Translations under genes and position numbers: made by a program
Shown here: positions 24,353 to 33,005 of the stretch, in pieces
Layout: every line of letters starts with the position of its first letter
How positions within the stretch are numbered: position 1 is the stretch's first letter
The notes under the pieces: generated by a model
Database searches by the model: none
The model's input: only the letters and a program-made list of their open reading frames with translations
Told to the model about the DNA's origin: nothing
NCBI GenBank assembly: GCA_005402585.1
Contig: BIFP01000052.1
Location: forward strand, 215,062 to 279,061
DNA length: 64,000 nt
Source: Micromonosporaceae bacterium KJ-029
GTDB taxonomy: Bacteria > Actinomycetota > Actinomycetes > Mycobacteriales > Micromonosporaceae
Reading direction: 5' to 3'

Positions 24353-24793
24353 GTGACTGACGACCAGACCCAGCGGGCGCTGGGTGACCTCATCGCGAGC
24401 CGTGCACTGGGCGTGCTGGCGACCATCAAGCGGGACGGGCGACCCCAGCTGTCCAACGTGGTCTACTCCTTCGACCGGGAGCACGGGCTGATCCGGGTGT
24501 CGGTGACCGACGACCGGGCGAAGACCGTCAACCTGCGCCGCGATCCCCGCGCCAGCTTTCACGTCAGCAGCGACGAAGGCTGGGCGTACGCGGTGGCCGA
24601 GGCGCGGGCGGAACTGACCCCGGTCGCGGCGGAGCCGGACGACGCGACGGTCGAGGAACTCGTCGGGCTCTACCGGTCGGTGCAGGGGGAGCACCCGGAC
24701 TGGGACGACTTCCGCCGGGCGATGGTCGCCGAGCGGCGGCTCGTGCTGCGGCTGCACGTCGAACGCCTCTACGGCGCCCCGCCGCGCGGCTGA
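24353..24793 (+). CDS. PPOX-class F420-dependent oxidoreductase
   Basis: A 146-residue split-barrel flavin/F420-binding protein: ALGVLATIKRDGRPQLSNVV (residues 18-37), then VTDDRAKTVNLRRDPRASFHV, which binds the phosphate tail of the cofactor. This matches TIGR03618-type F420-dependent proteins of actinobacteria. Substrate unknown. GTG 24353 follows CTGGAGG by a short distance. The gene follows asd by 26 bases and ends in a strong hairpin terminator. Confidence 0.82.
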   Translation: MTDDQTQRALGDLIASRALGVLATIKRDGRPQLSNVVYSFDREHGLIRVSVTDDRAKTVNLRRDPRASFHVSSDEGWAYAVAEARAELTPVAAEPDDATVEELVGLYRSVQGEHPDWDDFRRAMVAERRLVLRLHVERLYGAPPRG

Positions 24794-24818
24794 CCGTCCC
24801 GCTGTCCGGTCCGACAAC

Positions 24819-24844
24819 GCCCCGCCGGGTCCGTCCGGCGGGGC
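24819..24844 (+). terminator. Terminator hairpin after the PPOX gene
   Basis: A perfect 10-bp stem, GCCCCGCCGG (24819-24828) with 24835-24844, six-base loop, followed by GTTACT. Confidence 0.75.
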
Positions 24845-24903
24845 GTTACTGGTCGCCGCGGCCGGGTAGACCCGTGGTTGCCCTACACCGAGAGGGAGGC
24901 ACC

Positions 24904-25320
24904 ATGACAACGGTCGGAGAGTTCATGACGACCCGGTTGGTGACCATGGACGGCAACGACACGCTCGTCGCGGCGGCCCAGGAAATGCGTGACTCCGCGA
25001 TCGGAGACGTGGTGGTGACCGACGGCGACAACGTGGTCGGGATCATCACGGACCGGGACATCACGGTCCGGGGCGTCGCGGAGAACATGAACCCGAACAC
25101 CACCCGGCTCAACCAGATCACCACCAAGGACGTGGTCACGGTGAGTCAGTACGACGACGCCGTGGCCGCCGCCGACCTGATGCGGACGTACGCCGTACGG
25201 CGGCTGCCCGTGATCGAGGACGGCCGGCTGATCGGCCTCGTGTCGATGGGCGACCTGGCCGTGGAGCGGGAGCCGCAGTCGGTGCTTGCCGACATCAGCG
25301 CCGACGATCCCAACAACTGA
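24904..25320 (+). CDS. CBS-domain pair protein
   Basis: A 138-residue protein made of two CBS domains (residues 5-60 and 70-125). Each has the typical core: IGDVVVTDGDNVVGIITDRDI and RRLPVIEDGRLIGLVSMGDLA. Such pairs bind adenine nucleotides and act as energy sensors; the mycobacterial hypoxic response protein 1 has this layout. No fused effector domain. GAGAGGGAGG stands before the ATG at 24904. It is followed by an SCP2-like and a glucosidase gene on the same strand. Confidence 0.88.
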   Translation: MTTVGEFMTTRLVTMDGNDTLVAAAQEMRDSAIGDVVVTDGDNVVGIITDRDITVRGVAENMNPNTTRLNQITTKDVVTVSQYDDAVAAADLMRTYAVRRLPVIEDGRLIGLVSMGDLAVEREPQSVLADISADDPNN

Positions 25321-25463
25321 CCTCCCACCGATCGACGCCGGCTCCTTCCGAGGGGCCGGCGTCGACGCGTACCGCCTGGCGGCTCACCCGATCCGGGCGA
25401 GGTTGACCCAGCACCGGACGGGGACCCGCCTGGAGGACACGAGCGACCGGGAGGAGGGCCCGA

Positions 25464-25829
25464 GTGGACGCGACCACACGGTTCTTCGAGGATCTCGACC
25501 GCCGGGGGTACAACCCCCGGCTGGCGAAGTCCTCCGGAGCCCTGCGCCTCGACCTGCACGAGGGACCGCAGACCACGCACTGGCTGGTGCGGATCGACCG
25601 GGGGAACATCCAGGTCAGCCAGGAGGACATGGAGGCGGACACCGTGGTCGGCGCCAGCCCGGCCCTGTTCGAGGACCTGGTCACCGGACGGGAGAACGGA
25701 CTGGCGGCGCTGCTGCGGGGGGACATGACCGTGGCCGGTGACGCCCGCCTGGTGGTGCAGATCGAACGGATCTTCCCGGGGCCGCCGCACGCCCAGGGCC
25801 CGCACCGTTACCGGAAGGGGGTGCGCTGA
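25464..25829 (+). CDS. SCP2 sterol-binding domain protein
   Basis: A 121-residue protein with an SCP2-like fold: LRLDLHEGPQTTHWLVRIDRG, then VVGASPALFEDLVTGRENGL and AALLRGDMTVAGDARLVVQI. SCP2 domains bind hydrophobic ligands. Its stop overlaps the start of the glucosidase gene by one base, so both are coupled. GTG 25464 follows GGGAGGAGG. A role in the same process as the glucosidase is inferred from coupling only. Confidence 0.75.
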   Translation: MDATTRFFEDLDRRGYNPRLAKSSGALRLDLHEGPQTTHWLVRIDRGNIQVSQEDMEADTVVGASPALFEDLVTGRENGLAALLRGDMTVAGDARLVVQIERIFPGPPHAQGPHRYRKGVR

Positions 25830-27889
25830 TGGCGCCGAGTCACAACGTGCGGATTCTGGACGGCAACACGTTCGTCGTCTCCGAGGCCACCGGGGACATC
25901 GAGGCGACGCCGATCGAGCCGGCCGGGTTGTTCTCCATCGACACCCGCTACCTGTCGAAGTGGGTGCTCACGGTCGACGGTGAGCGCCTCACCGCGCTCT
26001 CCTACGACGATCTCCAGTACTACGAAGCACGCTTCTTCCTGGTGCCCGGCCTGGCCACGCACTACGTCGACGCGAAGCTGTCGATCATCCGGGAGCGGAC
26101 CGTGGGCGGGAGCTTCCAGGAGACCGTCACCATCCTCAACCACGACGAGAAGGCGGTCGACCTGGAGATCAGGATGGACGCCGGGTGCGACTTCGCCGAC
26201 CTGTTCGAGGTCAAGGACGAGATCCTCAACAAGAAGGGCGAGATCTACTCCGAGGTGGAGCCGGACAAGCTGCGCCTCGGCTACCGGCGCGGCAACTTCA
26301 TCCGGGAGACGATCATCTCCTCCTCGGCCCCGGCGCGGTACGACCGCAACGGTCTCGCGTACACGGTCCACCTGGAACCGAACGAACAGTGGGACACGGT
26401 CATCGAGGTGGACACCGTGGCGCTCGGTCCGGGCGGACGGGACCTGCGGATCGGCCTCCAACTGCACGGCAGCGAGCGGGTCGCCCTCCAGCGTGACCTG
26501 GAGGAGTGGGTCGCCAAGGCGCCGAAGGTGAACAGCGAGCACGGGCAACTCGCCGCGACGTACCAGCGGTGTGTGATCGACCTTGCCGCGTTGCGCTTCT
26601 CGCCGCTGTCACTCGGTGGCGCGACGCTCCCGGCCGCCGGCCTGCCGTGGTTCATGACCATGTTCGGCCGGGACAGCATCCTGACCTGCCTCCAGACGCT
26701 GCCGTTCACGCCGGACCTCAGCGCGACCACGCTGCGGATCCTGGCTGCCCTGCAGGGCACCCGGTTCGACGACTTCCGGGAGGAGGATCCGGGCCGGATC
26801 CTGCACGAGATGCGCTACGGCGAAAGCGCCGCGTTCGAGGAGCAGCCGCACTCGCCGTACTACGGGTCGGTGGACGCCACGCCGCTGTTCGTGGTGCTGC
26901 TCGACGAGTACGAGCAGTGGAGCGGCGATGTCGCGCTGGTCAAGGAACTGGAACAGGAGTGCCGTCAGGCGTTGCGGTGGATTGACGACTACGCCGATCT
27001 GGTCGGTAACGGGTACATCTGGTACGAGCGACGCAACACCGACACCGGTCTGGAGAACCAGTGCTGGAAGGACTCCTGGGACTCCATCTCGTACCGGGAC
27101 GGCACCTTGCCGCCGTTTCCCCGGGCCACCTGTGAGGTGCAGGGGTACGCGTACGACGCGAAGATGCGCGCGGCCCGGATGGCCCGCGAGTTCTGGGACG
27201 ACCCGGCGTACGCCGACCAGTTGGAGCGGCAGGCCGCGGAGCTGAAGGAACGGTTCAACCGCGACTGGTGGGTCGCCGACGGCGGCTACTACGCGCTCGG
27301 CCTCGACCCCGACGGGCGGCAGTGCGACGTGCTCAGCTCCAACATCGGTCATCTGCTGTGGAGCGGGATCGTCGATGACGACCGGGCCGAGCAGCTCGCG
27401 CATCACCTGGTGGGGCCGCGGCTCTTCACCGGCTGGGGGGTGCGGACGCTGGCCGAGGGGGAGGTCCGCTACAACCCCATCGGGTACCACAACGGCACGG
27501 TCTGGCCGTTCGACACCTCGTTCTGTGCCTGGGGCCTGCGCCGGTACGGCTTCGCGGAGGAGGCGGCCACCATCGCCAACGGGATTCTGGACGCCGCGCG
27601 GTTCTTCGACGGCCGGTTGCCGGAGGCGTTCGGCGGCTACCCGCGTGAGCAGACGAAGTTCCCGGTGGAGTACCCGACGGCGTGCAGCCCGCAGGCGTGG
27701 TCGACCGGCGCGCCGCTGTTGTTGCTGCGCACCATGCTCGGCCTGGAACCGCACGAGGGGCACCTGGCGGTCGAGCCCCGGCTCCCGGTGGGCATGGGGC
27801 GGATCGAGGTGCTGGACATCCCGGGCCGCTGGGGCCGCGTGGACGCCTTCGCCCGTGGCCGTCTCGACCTGCACAAGCTCGCCACGTGA
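25829..27889 (+). CDS. Amylo-alpha-1,6-glucosidase-type glycoside hydrolase
   Basis: A 686-residue enzyme of the glycogen-debranching type. The N-terminal beta domain (residues 1-220, FVVSEATGDIEATPIEPAGLFSIDTRYL) is the 'glycogen debranching N-terminal' module, and the C-terminal part is an (alpha/alpha)6 barrel with LPWFMTMFGRDSILTCLQ, NQCWKDSWDSI and YHNGTVWPFDTSFCAWGL. Such enzymes act on alpha-linked glucans or glucosides in the cytoplasm. Exact substrate is open. It is coupled to the SCP2-like gene by a one-base overlap and may belong to the trehalose/glycogen economy seen elsewhere in the window. Confidence 0.85.
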   Translation: MAPSHNVRILDGNTFVVSEATGDIEATPIEPAGLFSIDTRYLSKWVLTVDGERLTALSYDDLQYYEARFFLVPGLATHYVDAKLSIIRERTVGGSFQETVTILNHDEKAVDLEIRMDAGCDFADLFEVKDEILNKKGEIYSEVEPDKLRLGYRRGNFIRETIISSSAPARYDRNGLAYTVHLEPNEQWDTVIEVDTVALGPGGRDLRIGLQLHGSERVALQRDLEEWVAKAPKVNSEHGQLAATYQRCVIDLAALRFSPLSLGGATLPAAGLPWFMTMFGRDSILTCLQTLPFTPDLSATTLRILAALQGTRFDDFREEDPGRILHEMRYGESAAFEEQPHSPYYGSVDATPLFVVLLDEYEQWSGDVALVKELEQECRQALRWIDDYADLVGNGYIWYERRNTDTGLENQCWKDSWDSISYRDGTLPPFPRATCEVQGYAYDAKMRAARMAREFWDDPAYADQLERQAAELKERFNRDWWVADGGYYALGLDPDGRQCDVLSSNIGHLLWSGIVDDDRAEQLAHHLVGPRLFTGWGVRTLAEGEVRYNPIGYHNGTVWPFDTSFCAWGLRRYGFAEEAATIANGILDAARFFDGRLPEAFGGYPREQTKFPVEYPTACSPQAWSTGAPLLLLRTMLGLEPHEGHLAVEPRLPVGMGRIEVLDIPGRWGRVDAFARGRLDLHKLAT

Positions 27890-28001
27890 CGGTGGCGTGC
27901 GCGAAGCGCGCAAGATGAACGGCGGCGCGACCGGGTTCCCTATCGGGTAGCCCGGTTGCGCCGACTTCACCCGGTCCTACCGGCGCGTAACCTACTCAGG
28001 G

Positions 28002-28007
28002 TAAAGT
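28002..28007 (+). promoter_or_regulatory. Leaderless -10 box TAAAGT
   Basis: TAAAGT stands six bases before ATG 28014, with no ribosome site. Confidence 0.5.
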
Positions 28008-28013
28008 TGGCGG

Positions 28014-28763
28014 ATGCCGGAGTTCGTTTACCCGCCCGTGATCGCTGCCGCGAAGACGATGTTCCGGATTCTCGACCTGAAGATCACTATCGAGGGCGAC
28101 CACCAGGTGCCGCGCACCGGCGGGGCGGTGCTGGCCAGCAACCACGTCAGCTACCTGGACTTCATCTTCTGCGGGCTGGGCGCACTGGAATCGAGGCGAC
28201 TGGTCCGGTTCATGGCGAAGGAGTCGGTGTTCCGGCACCGGGTGTCGGGGCCGCTGATGCGCGGGATGCGGCACATTCCGGTGGACCGGCGCGCGGGCGC
28301 CGAGTCGTACGGCGCCGCGCTGCGGGCGCTGCGGGCCGGCGAGGTGGTCGGGGTCTTCCCGGAGGCGACGATCAGCCGCTCCTTCACCGTGAAGGAACTC
28401 AAGAGTGGGGCCACCCGGATGGCTCGCGAGGCGGGCGTGCCGGTGCTGCCGGTGGCGGTGTGGGGCACCCAGCGGTTGTGGACCAAGGGCCGCCCGCGCA
28501 CGCTCACCCGCCGGCACATCCCGATCACCATCCTGGTCGGCGAGCCGATGGACCCGGCCCGGTACCCGGACGGCAACACGATGAGTGCCGACCTGCGGAC
28601 GCGACTGCACGCGTTGGTCGACCGGGCCCAGCGGGAGTACCCGGACCGGCCGGCCGGCCCCGAGGACCGGTGGTGGCTGCCGGCGCACCTCGACGGCACC
28701 GCGCCGACCCCGGAGGAGGCCGCCGCGCTCGACGCGGCCGACCGGCGTACCCCCGCTGCCTGA
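28014..28763 (+). CDS. 1-acyl-sn-glycerol-3-phosphate acyltransferase (PlsC family)
   Basis: Adds a second acyl chain to lysophosphatidic acid or a related lysophospholipid at the membrane. The 249-residue protein has the acyltransferase motifs NHVSYLDF (HX4D, residues 43-48), HIPVDRRAG and GVFPEATIS (the glycerol-phosphate-binding region) and the basic stretch VWGTQRLWTKGRP. Several PlsC homologues usually exist in actinomycetes, so it may use another acceptor, for example in mannoside lipids. Confidence 0.85.
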   Translation: MPEFVYPPVIAAAKTMFRILDLKITIEGDHQVPRTGGAVLASNHVSYLDFIFCGLGALESRRLVRFMAKESVFRHRVSGPLMRGMRHIPVDRRAGAESYGAALRALRAGEVVGVFPEATISRSFTVKELKSGATRMAREAGVPVLPVAVWGTQRLWTKGRPRTLTRRHIPITILVGEPMDPARYPDGNTMSADLRTRLHALVDRAQREYPDRPAGPEDRWWLPAHLDGTAPTPEEAAALDAADRRTPAA

Positions 28764-28793
28764 CGTGCCGGTCGACAGCCTGCCCGCTGTTCG

Positions 28794-29495
28794 TCAGCGC
28801 TGCCCCGACGCCGCGCCGTACGCGACCTGGTCGGCGTGCCGGGGCCGGTAGTAGTCGTCCCGGGAGTGGAACTCGACCGGCAGTGAGCCGGGCAGGATCA
28901 CCCTCGGGTCGGCGGCCCGCGGCGCGACGAGGGTGAGGCGCGACAGCACGTCCCGTTCCGGCGGGGACAGGTCCACCAGCTCGGGCCGGGTCAGGCGGAA
29001 CATGGCCACCACCCGACGGACCTGCTGGGCCACCTCGGCGACCTGCCTGCCCGGGCCGGCCAGAGCGAGCGCGGGCTGCTGGATGGTGCGCAGCGCGTCG
29101 CAGACCACCAGCAGCCGGGCGGGACGGGCCTCGGCGGCCGGCAACAACTCCAGCCGGGACGGCCACTGCCAGCGGATCTGCCCGCTGACCAGCCCGGGCA
29201 TCCGGGTGCCCCGGCGATGTCTGGCACCGACGAGGGCGAGCTGTGAACCCGTGCCGACGTACGCCATCCGGCGATCGGTGACGGTCAGCGTGACCGGGGC
29301 CGGCAGCGCCCACCGCCGCCAGTTCTCGGTCGGGCCGAGCAGGTAGCCCGCCACGTCCAACCGGTGGCGTCCCAACACCCGCTCGCCGCTCTCCGGCACC
29401 AGCTCGTGCCGCCGGTCCAGCAACGGGCCGGTGTCGTCGCCCACCGCGTCGAAGCGATGCGGGGCGATGAAGAAGGGGGACGCGTCATCGTGCAT
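28794..29495 (-). CDS. Hypothetical protein
   Basis: A 233-residue protein without a recognised domain. It contains APVTLTVTDRRMAYVGTGSQ and GLVSGQIRWQWPSRLELLPA, a beta-rich front half that recalls PH-like folds, then a helical stretch (PGRQVAEVAQQVRRVVAMFR) and a C-terminal LPVEFHSRDDYYRPRHADQ. ATG 29495 is chosen with GGAGGTC upstream. Codon bias is good along its length. It is oriented like the two-component genes upstream. Confidence 0.65.
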   Translation of the reverse strand: MHDDASPFFIAPHRFDAVGDDTGPLLDRRHELVPESGERVLGRHRLDVAGYLLGPTENWRRWALPAPVTLTVTDRRMAYVGTGSQLALVGARHRRGTRMPGLVSGQIRWQWPSRLELLPAAEARPARLLVVCDALRTIQQPALALAGPGRQVAEVAQQVRRVVAMFRLTRPELVDLSPPERDVLSRLTLVAPRAADPRVILPGSLPVEFHSRDDYYRPRHADQVAYGAASGQR

Positions 29496-29569
29496 CGTCA
29501 CGGACCTCCGGTGCAGACGGCATCTGCGGACGAGCCTCGCCCAGCCGACCCGCGCTGTCATGACACCCG

Positions 29570-30283
29570 TTAGGGGGTCGGCCAATCGGTCGACGCCTGC
29601 GACCGGTAGATACCGATTTCCTCTGGTCGGATGAGACCGTCCTCGATCGCCCGGGCGAGCAGCGCCGCCTTCGTGGCCGCCGGCCGGCCCGCCCGGGTGT
29701 ACTTGATCCGTGCCCGGTCGACGTACTGCTTGACGGTGTGCTCGCTGATCCGCATGCGGCGGGCCACCGACGCCTTCGACATCGACTGGAACCACAGCAG
29801 CAGCGCCTCGCGTTCCTGGTCGGACAGCACCGGCCGGTCCGGCCGGGAATCGCCGACGATCGCCCCGGCCAGCGCGGGTGCCACGTACGGACGGTCGCTC
29901 GCCGCGTTCAGGACGGTGGCCACGCAGTGTTCCCGCCCCTCGTGCTTGGCGAGGAAGGCCACCGCGCCGGCGTCCAGGGCGGCGAGCATCGTCTGCGGGT
30001 CGGAGTGCTCGGAGTAGACGACCACCCGCCGGCCGGCGGCGCTCAGCTCGGCCAGCTTGTCCAGTACCACCCGGCCGTGCAACCGAAGGTCGAGCAGGAC
30101 GACGTCTGCCTCAGGCGCGGCCCGCAGCACCTCGTCGGGATCGTCACCGGTGGCCAGCACGGTCAGCCGCGGCTCGGTGGCCAACCAGGCGCGCACCCCG
30201 TCGATGACCACCGGGTGGTCGTCCACGATCGCCACGCCGACGGGCCGGCCCGGCGTCATCGCCGCCAGCGCGTCTGCGTCCAT
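29570..30283 (-). CDS. LuxR-family response regulator
   Basis: A 237-residue regulator. The receiver (residues 15-135) has the acidic pair IVDDHPVV, phospho-acceptor Asp in VVLLDLRL, Ser in VVYSEHSD and Lys in FLAKHEG. The LuxR-type HTH (about 150-215) contains MSKASVARRMRISEHTVKQY. All switch residues are intact. It overlaps the preceding degenerate kinase gene by 28 bases, and the true histidine kinase is the gene before that, so the three form one operon. Downstream targets are not visible. Confidence 0.9.
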   Translation of the reverse strand: MDADALAAMTPGRPVGVAIVDDHPVVIDGVRAWLATEPRLTVLATGDDPDEVLRAAPEADVVLLDLRLHGRVVLDKLAELSAAGRRVVVYSEHSDPQTMLAALDAGAVAFLAKHEGREHCVATVLNAASDRPYVAPALAGAIVGDSRPDRPVLSDQEREALLLWFQSMSKASVARRMRISEHTVKQYVDRARIKYTRAGRPAATKAALLARAIEDGLIRPEEIGIYRSQASTDWPTP

Positions 30284-31449
30284 CTGATCTTCCCGTCCCG
30301 TTCGTCCAGTATTTCGACCTGCCCATCACCATCCTCCGGTGGGGGACCGGTGTCCCCGAGGCCCGGCCGGTCCGGGGTGACCAGGCCGACCACCACCTCG
30401 TCCGGGCCGGCGACGACGGTCAGTCGAGCCCAGTCCCGCGCGTCGGCGAGGGTGGCGGTGAGCGGATCGGCCAGGCTCCGGCGGATCCGCGCCGGCAGCG
30501 GTGGCGGTGTACCGACCGTGACCATGTCGATCGGCAGGCCGTTGCGTTCGGCCAGGTCGGCGGCGGCCCGTAGCTCGTGCAGGAGCGGATGGGGCACGTC
30601 GTCCGACTCGGCGATCAGCCGGCGCAGCCGGCCCGCGGCGTGTACGCAGCGCCGCTGCACCTCAGGGTCGGCCGGATCGGCCCGCCCCTGCGCCAACTCG
30701 GTCAGCACGTCCCCGGCCGCGCCGCTGACCAGTGCCAGCCGCTCGCGCCGCTCGAGCCGGGCCCGCTCGGCCGCCTCTCGTTCGGCCACCACCGCATTCG
30801 TGGTGGCGGCGGTGGCGGCCCGGCTGCGGGAGAGGGTGGCGAGCGCCGTGGCCCCGGCGAAGACGGCCGCCGGCAGCGACGAGGTGCCGTACAGGGCCAT
30901 CGCGGAGCGGGCCAGGTCCGCGGCGCTGTTGGCGTCGTACAGTGCGACCGCCGCCAGCGCGATGGACGCGTGGGCGACCAGCAGGGCGAGCAGCCAGCGT
31001 ACCGGCCGGCCCCAGAGGATCACCACGAAGAACCAGGCGAGCGTGCCCCAGACCCAGTTGGCCGGGCCGAACAGGTGCGGCCGGCCGACTGCGGCGAAGA
31101 CCACCACGTCGACCGCCAGCAGCAGCCCGGCCAGCGGCGGAGCCGGCAGCGGCTTGTGGTGCAGCAGGCGGACCCCGGCGAGCACCCCGACCGCCGTCAC
31201 CAGCAGCCAGCCGCCGGCCACCACCAGCGGCGCGGCAAGCTCCGACCAGGCGGCCAACACCGCGGGCAGCCCGATAGCCAGTTGCCAGACCAGTGCGATG
31301 GTGACCGCCACGACCCGGGCGCCCCGGTCGGAGATCCGCGCCACCGCGGCCGCAGCCCGGCCGGCGTCGACCCCGTCGGCCACCCCCGCCGTACGCGGTG
31401 CCGGTATCGCCGTCGCCCCCGGCCGGGCGATACCCGGTTCAGCTGACAT
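30256..31449 (-). CDS. Degenerate sensor-kinase-like membrane protein
   Basis: A 397-residue protein with about six membrane segments (residues 50-235) and a cytosolic part resembling a NarL-type kinase. At the place of the phospho-acceptor His it reads RRERLALVSGAAGDVLTELA, without His. The ATPase-like C-terminus (LADPLTATLADARDWARLTV, then EVVVGLVTPDRPGLGDT) has lost the N box Asn and the DxGxG motif. It should not phosphorylate, and may sense or modulate. It overlaps the active kinase gene by 11 bases and the regulator gene by 28. Confidence 0.8.
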   Translation of the reverse strand: MSAEPGIARPGATAIPAPRTAGVADGVDAGRAAAAVARISDRGARVVAVTIALVWQLAIGLPAVLAAWSELAAPLVVAGGWLLVTAVGVLAGVRLLHHKPLPAPPLAGLLLAVDVVVFAAVGRPHLFGPANWVWGTLAWFFVVILWGRPVRWLLALLVAHASIALAAVALYDANSAADLARSAMALYGTSSLPAAVFAGATALATLSRSRAATAATTNAVVAEREAAERARLERRERLALVSGAAGDVLTELAQGRADPADPEVQRRCVHAAGRLRRLIAESDDVPHPLLHELRAAADLAERNGLPIDMVTVGTPPPLPARIRRSLADPLTATLADARDWARLTVVAGPDEVVVGLVTPDRPGLGDTGPPPEDGDGQVEILDERDGKIRWTQTRWRR

Positions 31450-32614
31450 CCGACCACTCCAGCCGGATCCGGGTGCCGTGCCCCGGGGCGGAGTCGACGT
31501 CGACCCGCCCACCGATCGTCGCCATCCGGCCATGGATCGACTCGCGCAGGCCGTACCGGTGCGCCGGGACCGTGGCCGGGTCGAAGCCCGGACCGTCGTC
31601 GACCACCTCGACCGCGACGGTGCCGGCGAGACGCCGCAGCCGCACCGTGGTCGCGGCGCCGGGCGCGTGCCGGGCCACGTTGGACAGGGCGGCGTGGGCG
31701 CTCTCCGCGATCGCCTCGGCGACCGTTGCCGGCGCCGGGCACGGCGGCAGGTCGGCGTTGACCGGCAGACCGGGCAGCCGGGCGAGCACCTCCCGCAACC
31801 GTTCGTCCACCCGTGCCGTACCGTCCGGCACCGACCGGGCCTCGGTCAGGGCGGCGAGGGTACGCAGGTCCGCGGCGCAACGCTCGCGCAGCGCCGTGGA
31901 CGGGCCGGCGACCGCGCCGAGCCCGACCATGGTGAGCGTGGCCAGGACGGTGTCATGCAGGTCGCGGTTCTGCTGCCGTTCCGCCTCCCGCGCGGTACGG
32001 GCGACCAACGCCTCCCGGGTGGCCCGCTGACCCGCCACGAAATCGGCGTCGGCGCGGGCGATGCGTCGGCGCATCACCGCGGTCAGCATCGCCGTGCAGG
32101 CGGTCTGCGCCAGCAGGGTCGCCGCGTGGGCGCTCGCCTCGGTGGCGTCGCCAGCCGCGTGCGCGCCCGTCGCGTAGGCGGCGGCGACCAACAGGCCCGC
32201 CGGGATCGACCAGCGCGTCGGGGCGGTCGCCTGTGCGTTGATCACAGTGGTGCTGGCCAGCACCGCGATCCAGCTGGCCTCGCCGGGCAGCACCTCCGGC
32301 GCGACCAGGACCGGCATCGCCAGGCAGGCGGCGCTGGTCAGCGCCACGTCCGCGACGACCAGCGCCGCGCCGATGCCGTGGCGCCAGGCACGTAGCGCGT
32401 ACCAGACCGACCAGGCGGTCAGCGCCGCCACGGCCGGTACCAGCAGTTCCGGGCGCACCGGCGGGGTACGCACGGCGAGCGCCACCACTGCGGTGGCGAG
32501 ACCGCAGGAGAGCCGCAACAGCGCCGGCAACCGGGTGAAAATGAAGGCGAACGCACCAGCGGCCGGAGCGTCCACCGTGTCCGGTGGCGTACTCGAAGCG
32601 GGAAGGGCCGGCAT
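31439..32614 (-). CDS. Two-component sensor histidine kinase (HisKA_3 type)
   Basis: A 391-residue membrane kinase. After about five or six membrane segments (residues 30-170) and a linker, the dimerisation helix has the phospho-acceptor His in NRDLHDTVLATLTM, and the ATPase domain has the N box in HAALSNVARHA, the G1 motif VVDDGPGFD and a final GHGTRIRLEW. All catalytic parts are present. ATG 32614 is preferred (AAAGGA ten bases upstream); the longer frame to 32686 would overlap the putative -10 box. First gene of the three-gene signal operon. Confidence 0.88.
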   Translation of the reverse strand: MPALPASSTPPDTVDAPAAGAFAFIFTRLPALLRLSCGLATAVVALAVRTPPVRPELLVPAVAALTAWSVWYALRAWRHGIGAALVVADVALTSAACLAMPVLVAPEVLPGEASWIAVLASTTVINAQATAPTRWSIPAGLLVAAAYATGAHAAGDATEASAHAATLLAQTACTAMLTAVMRRRIARADADFVAGQRATREALVARTAREAERQQNRDLHDTVLATLTMVGLGAVAGPSTALRERCAADLRTLAALTEARSVPDGTARVDERLREVLARLPGLPVNADLPPCPAPATVAEAIAESAHAALSNVARHAPGAATTVRLRRLAGTVAVEVVDDGPGFDPATVPAHRYGLRESIHGRMATIGGRVDVDSAPGHGTRIRLEWSDVS

Positions 32615-32676
32615 CGGGAGGGCGTCCTTTGCGACAACGACCCGATCCGGGTCCGCGCGGCGGAGATCGACGCCGG

Positions 32677-32707
32677 AGAATAACACGGATTGGTGACCTT
32701 GGTGACC
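32677..32707 (-). promoter_or_regulatory. Promoter of the kinase operon with direct repeats
   Basis: On the minus strand two adjacent copies of GGTCACCAA (32707-32699 and 32698-32690) stand seven bases before TATTCT (32682-32677), a plausible -10 box. The repeats occupy the -35 region, a usual place for a response-regulator activator site. Confidence 0.5.
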
Positions 32708-32790
32708 CTAGGTGGCGGGCGTGTCGTCGCTGCGTCAGTGCGCCCGGTTCCGTCGCGACCTGGCGTTCCGGGTCGCTACCGCAGCCCGAC

Positions 32791-32979
32791 GCGTTCTGCG
32801 CCCAGAAGGTGGCCGAGTGGACCAGCGTCCCGGTCATCCACGGCTCGTACCCGGACGGCGTCGCTGTCTGGAAGGCCGGCTCCGGGTGGACTCACGTGCC
32901 CGACGACCTCGCCCGCCTCGGTGGCGGCCAGGCTGAGCGCCTCCGGCTCAACGCGCTTGAACACCGTGTGTTACATTGA
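32791..32979 (+). pseudogene. Orphan C-terminal gene fragment
   Basis: A frame of about 62 codons with excellent GC-ending codon bias: AFCAQKVAEWTSVPVIHGSY, VAVWKAGSGWTHVPDDLARL and QAERLRLNALEHRVLH, ending at TGA 32977-32979. No start or ribosome site is convincing (GTG 32809 is possible), and upstream the bias collapses. It looks like the tail of a lost gene between the kinase and the sugar dehydrogenase. Family not recognised. Confidence 0.3.
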
Positions 32980-33005
32980 TGACTATCACTATCTGAGGGG
33001 GTGGC

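Noticed and set aside
29738..32395. A plus-strand open frame of 885 codons over the two-component genes
   Set aside because: Low-complexity Ser/Arg/Ala composition, antisense to the kinase and regulator genes that have clear functional motifs.
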